The position numbers and the translations under genes were made by a program. This document shows positions 61,571 to 64,000 of a DNA stretch of 64,000 bases, piece after piece. The notes beneath the pieces are model-generated. The model saw only the letters and a list, made by a program, of their open reading frames with translations. It had not been told where the DNA came from and did no database searches. Numbering within the stretch: position 1 is the stretch's first letter; the number at the start of each line of letters is the position of its first letter. The stretch lies in contig VZRG01001684.1 of assembly GCA_013397435.1 (NCBI GenBank), positions 1 through 64,000 on the forward strand, in the 5' to 3' direction. This DNA is from Erythrocercus mccallii (taxonomy: Eukaryota; Chordata; Aves; Passeriformes; Dicruridae).

Positions 61571-63752
61571 ATGTGAAAATTACCAAAGATGTAGATTCCA
61601 CTTGCCATATGGAAATTCCTTTTCCTGAATTTTTCCCCAAGATCTCTGTTTGCACATAAGATTATCTCTTCAACACACACTTAGAGCTTTAAAAATTCTG
61701 AAAATTCTTTAAAAAACTGAAATTAAAAATTTCAGTTGTTTTGATGGCAGCATCTGCAAATGGAAGAACTGCAAGCCTGGGTGGAAGATAAGATCGGACA
61801 AGTGTAGTCACAAGTTTTTCACCCTTTGTGCATCACATTCAGACTAATAAAATCAGTTATTTCCCCCCACATTATTTATGTTTATTATATATTTGCCTAC
61901 ACATTTTTAAACATCCTCAAAGCCTGCAGTGGAATAAATTACATACTGAAGAAGTGTCTCAGGTCTGCCAGACACACCTTGTTCAAGACAGGTAATATAG
62001 CCAAAAAACAAGAAAAACAGAGGAGTGCTGTGCCAGCATCATGATGGGGTTTAACTTGTGCATTTTTGTAAGCTCAGCCATGTCCCAGAGTGGTACATTC
62101 CATATTGCTCATTATTTATCCAAAAAGTCTTAATCTCTCTTTGTATATGTTCAAGGATGTTGTAAGATTAAGCCCTTTGTTTTTTCAAGTGCAAGAAAAT
62201 GAAGAGCAAGAGCAATAAATCTCTCCGTCCTTCATCCTAAATTCTATGCATTTTGAGTAAGTGTCCTAATGCACTGGATGTTTTTTCCTAGAAAGTTCTA
62301 TTTATTTGAACTAAATATGCTTGAAAAGCAATAGTCTAAAGATAAAGTCTACATAAGCGTCATATGTTTAAAGCAGATGATCTGAAGGCTTGGAGAAGAT
62401 AACAGAGTGTATAAACTCTTCATACTTTCACTTTCCACAGGGCTCACAAACTCTGCAAAAGACCGCGGGTGAACAAGGCTTTCACAGAAGATAAGTGCAC
62501 CAGTGGAGTTACTCCACTGCCTTTCCAAAAAAATAAAAATCAAAACCTCCAAATTCCACTGATGCAGCCAATGAAATATTCAACCTTCTTCTCTTCCAAT
62601 ATAATCAACCTCAATGATGTTGGGGTTTTGCCTTCCAATGTATAAACATATTTTAAGCCAAACAGCCGAGATTCAAGGGGAATTATAAACATTGCACGTG
62701 CAGAATTTGATTTGAATTTACATATTATAATTAACAACTTGCAAAGATGTTGCAATTATATCTAATTATGATAGGATGAAGATGACTGTAGTGGATTAAG
62801 ATAACTACACTGTCCAAGCCATGTTGACAACATTTGCTGGCAGCTGCTGGGGTACACATACATATCATGTTTATCATTGAAACCACCCCTGCAGGAGGGC
62901 CAAATTTCAGAAACTACCCAGCCAGTGGCAGATTAGGCAGGGAAGCTGAGAGTAAAGGTCAGAAGAAACAAGATGGAAACTGTGGAACAGAGGGAGGGGA
63001 AAGAGATCTCATCTTGGGAAGGCCGTAAAACATTCCTGTCCTTTACGTTTACATCACATCTTTGTCTCTGTGCTCAGGAAGGCATGTAATTACACTTTGT
63101 TTAACCAGCACTGTGTTTAGCTTGGCACAAAGTTAAACATCCCACAGAACATGATGCTGAATGCTTGTTTTCCATGACCTTTCTGGAGCACAGTAGAGAA
63201 ATGTAATCCGAGAACTACTAAAACCCTCTATTTCATTGCTAAGGCAGGTACAACACAAGACCTGGATGCTCACAAGTGAGATACTCTCATGGCCTCATCT
63301 TTTGCGTAGAATCCAATACCAGCATCAGCCACCTCTGCCCTGCATAAGAAGAGGTGGGAGTCACAAAAGAAAAATCCCAACCCCACATCATTGAGAGAGG
63401 AAAAATGGAGAACAGGATTGGATCTGAGCACATCCCACCTCTGGAGAGAAGGGGTCTGAGGGAAGGGTCTGGAAAAGATCAGGACAGTGACATGAGTTTG
63501 CAGCCTTAACAATCAGGTCTACAGTCCTTTCCTGGGTCAGGCATAACTCACTCCCATGAAGGGCAAGATCTGCATTTTAATGGCATAGTCTGCCAAAGGT
63601 AGAAGCCCGGCAGCATAACCCACTCCTACCTGCATACCTTGTTTACATACAGCCTTCACATATTCTCCCACTGGCTAGGTGACTTCATTGTGCCAGACAT
63701 ATCCAGGAAATTTTGTCCAGGAGGATTTTGAGGATTTGCTTATGCTTTCTGG

Positions 63753-64000
63753 TTATTTAATCGCCTTGAAGAGTTCAAGTGATTGAGGCATGCCTATTGA
63801 GAGCATAATGCAGTCATGCAGCTCACAAACAGCATTTCTAATGCTTTCAGAAGCATCAGTGGACTCTCCAATGTACCTGCTGAATAATGTTCTGCATGTG
63901 TGTACCAAGTCCACAATGTTTGTGTTAAAAGTGCTGGACTTGTGGATGTGATTCATGGTAACCCCAGACGTTGCAGGACAGTCCACACAGAGGATGACGT
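63753..64000 (-). CDS. Unidentified open frame, truncated by the window edge
   Basis: On the - strand a frame is open from the window edge (at 63998, reading VILCVDCPATSG...) to TAA at 63755-63753, at least 81 residues. Its composition looks protein-like: balanced amino acids, DASESIRNAVCELHDCIM, then SIGMPQSLELFKAIK at the end. I cannot assign it to a family. No ATG start is required, because the frame continues beyond the window; the first internal Met is 13 residues from the edge. An ATTAAA overlaps the stop region. It lies on the same strand as PERP and in the presumed intron 1, so it could be a nested gene, a retrocopy, a fossil of a mobile or viral element, or chance. Confidence 0.3.
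   Translation of the reverse strand, partial: VILCVDCPATSGVTMNHIHKSSTFNTNIVDLVHTCRTLFSRYIGESTDASESIRNAVCELHDCIMLSIGMPQSLELFKAIK

Larger units (their letters stand above)
51924..63752 (-). other. PERP: PERP first intron (part), no gene seen
   Basis: At least 12 kb of mostly AT-rich DNA upstream of the middle exon on the - strand. I found no GC-rich first exon with the expected Met-...-Cys N terminus and a phase-1 donor. A GC-richer patch at about 53.8-54.1 kb carries overlapping frames on both strands, with no domain. A kB motif lies at 58740-58750 and an A-rich tract at 61481-61570. If exon 1 is in fact outside this locus, part of this stretch would be intergenic. Confidence 0.55.

Noticed and set aside
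1..64000. CRISPR arrays, tRNA or rRNA genes, bacterial operons
   Set aside because: None seen. The window is vertebrate nuclear DNA with introns and CR1 elements.

Overview
This window is vertebrate nuclear DNA, almost certainly from a bird. Two genes can be recognised: the 3' end of TNFAIP3 (A20) on the + strand at the left, and the 3' exons of PERP on the - strand at about 51.3-51.9 kb. These are neighbours in the same tail-to-tail arrangement on human 6q23. The recognisable interspersed repeats are all CR1 LINE fragments with the avian-type 3' end. There are no Alu, B1 or L1 elements, repeats are sparse, and most of the sequence is unique and AT-rich. I cannot name the species.

Layout: 1-3.8 kb holds the end of an intron, the last two coding exons and the 3' UTR of TNFAIP3, which encode its last three A20-type zinc fingers. 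From about 3.8 to 49.5 kb there is a 45-kb intergenic interval with no convincing protein-coding gene. It contains four-part structure near its middle: a GC-rich block with imperfect tandem duplication (26.3-26.9 kb), a segment with paired poly(A) signals (27.4-27.6 kb), an orphan CpG island with GC boxes and a polypyrimidine tract (27.75-28.46 kb), and a CR1 insertion next to it (28.54-29.31 kb). Further right are a pair of related 44-bp elements (29.5 and 31.2 kb), a perfect 27-bp inverted repeat spanning 431 bp (35.0-35.4 kb) with consensus kB sites nearby, and a hexanucleotide microsatellite (41.7 kb).

From about 49.5 to 51.9 kb are the PERP 3' UTR, terminal exon, an intron and the preceding exon. 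The rest (51.9-64 kb) is probably the large first intron of PERP. I did not find its first coding exon, so it should lie beyond the right edge. At that edge an unidentified - strand reading frame (63,753 to beyond 64,000) is open for at least 82 codons.

TNFAIP3 is an NF-kB-induced ubiquitin-editing brake on inflammatory signalling. PERP is a tetraspan junction protein regulated by the p53 family. They are linked by position, not pathway. The intergenic interval is a plausible home for distal TNFAIP3 enhancers, as in mammals, but that is inference here. The most noteworthy signals are the inverted-repeat element at 35.0-35.4 kb, the orphan CpG island complex, the 44-bp pair, and the unidentified frame at the right end.
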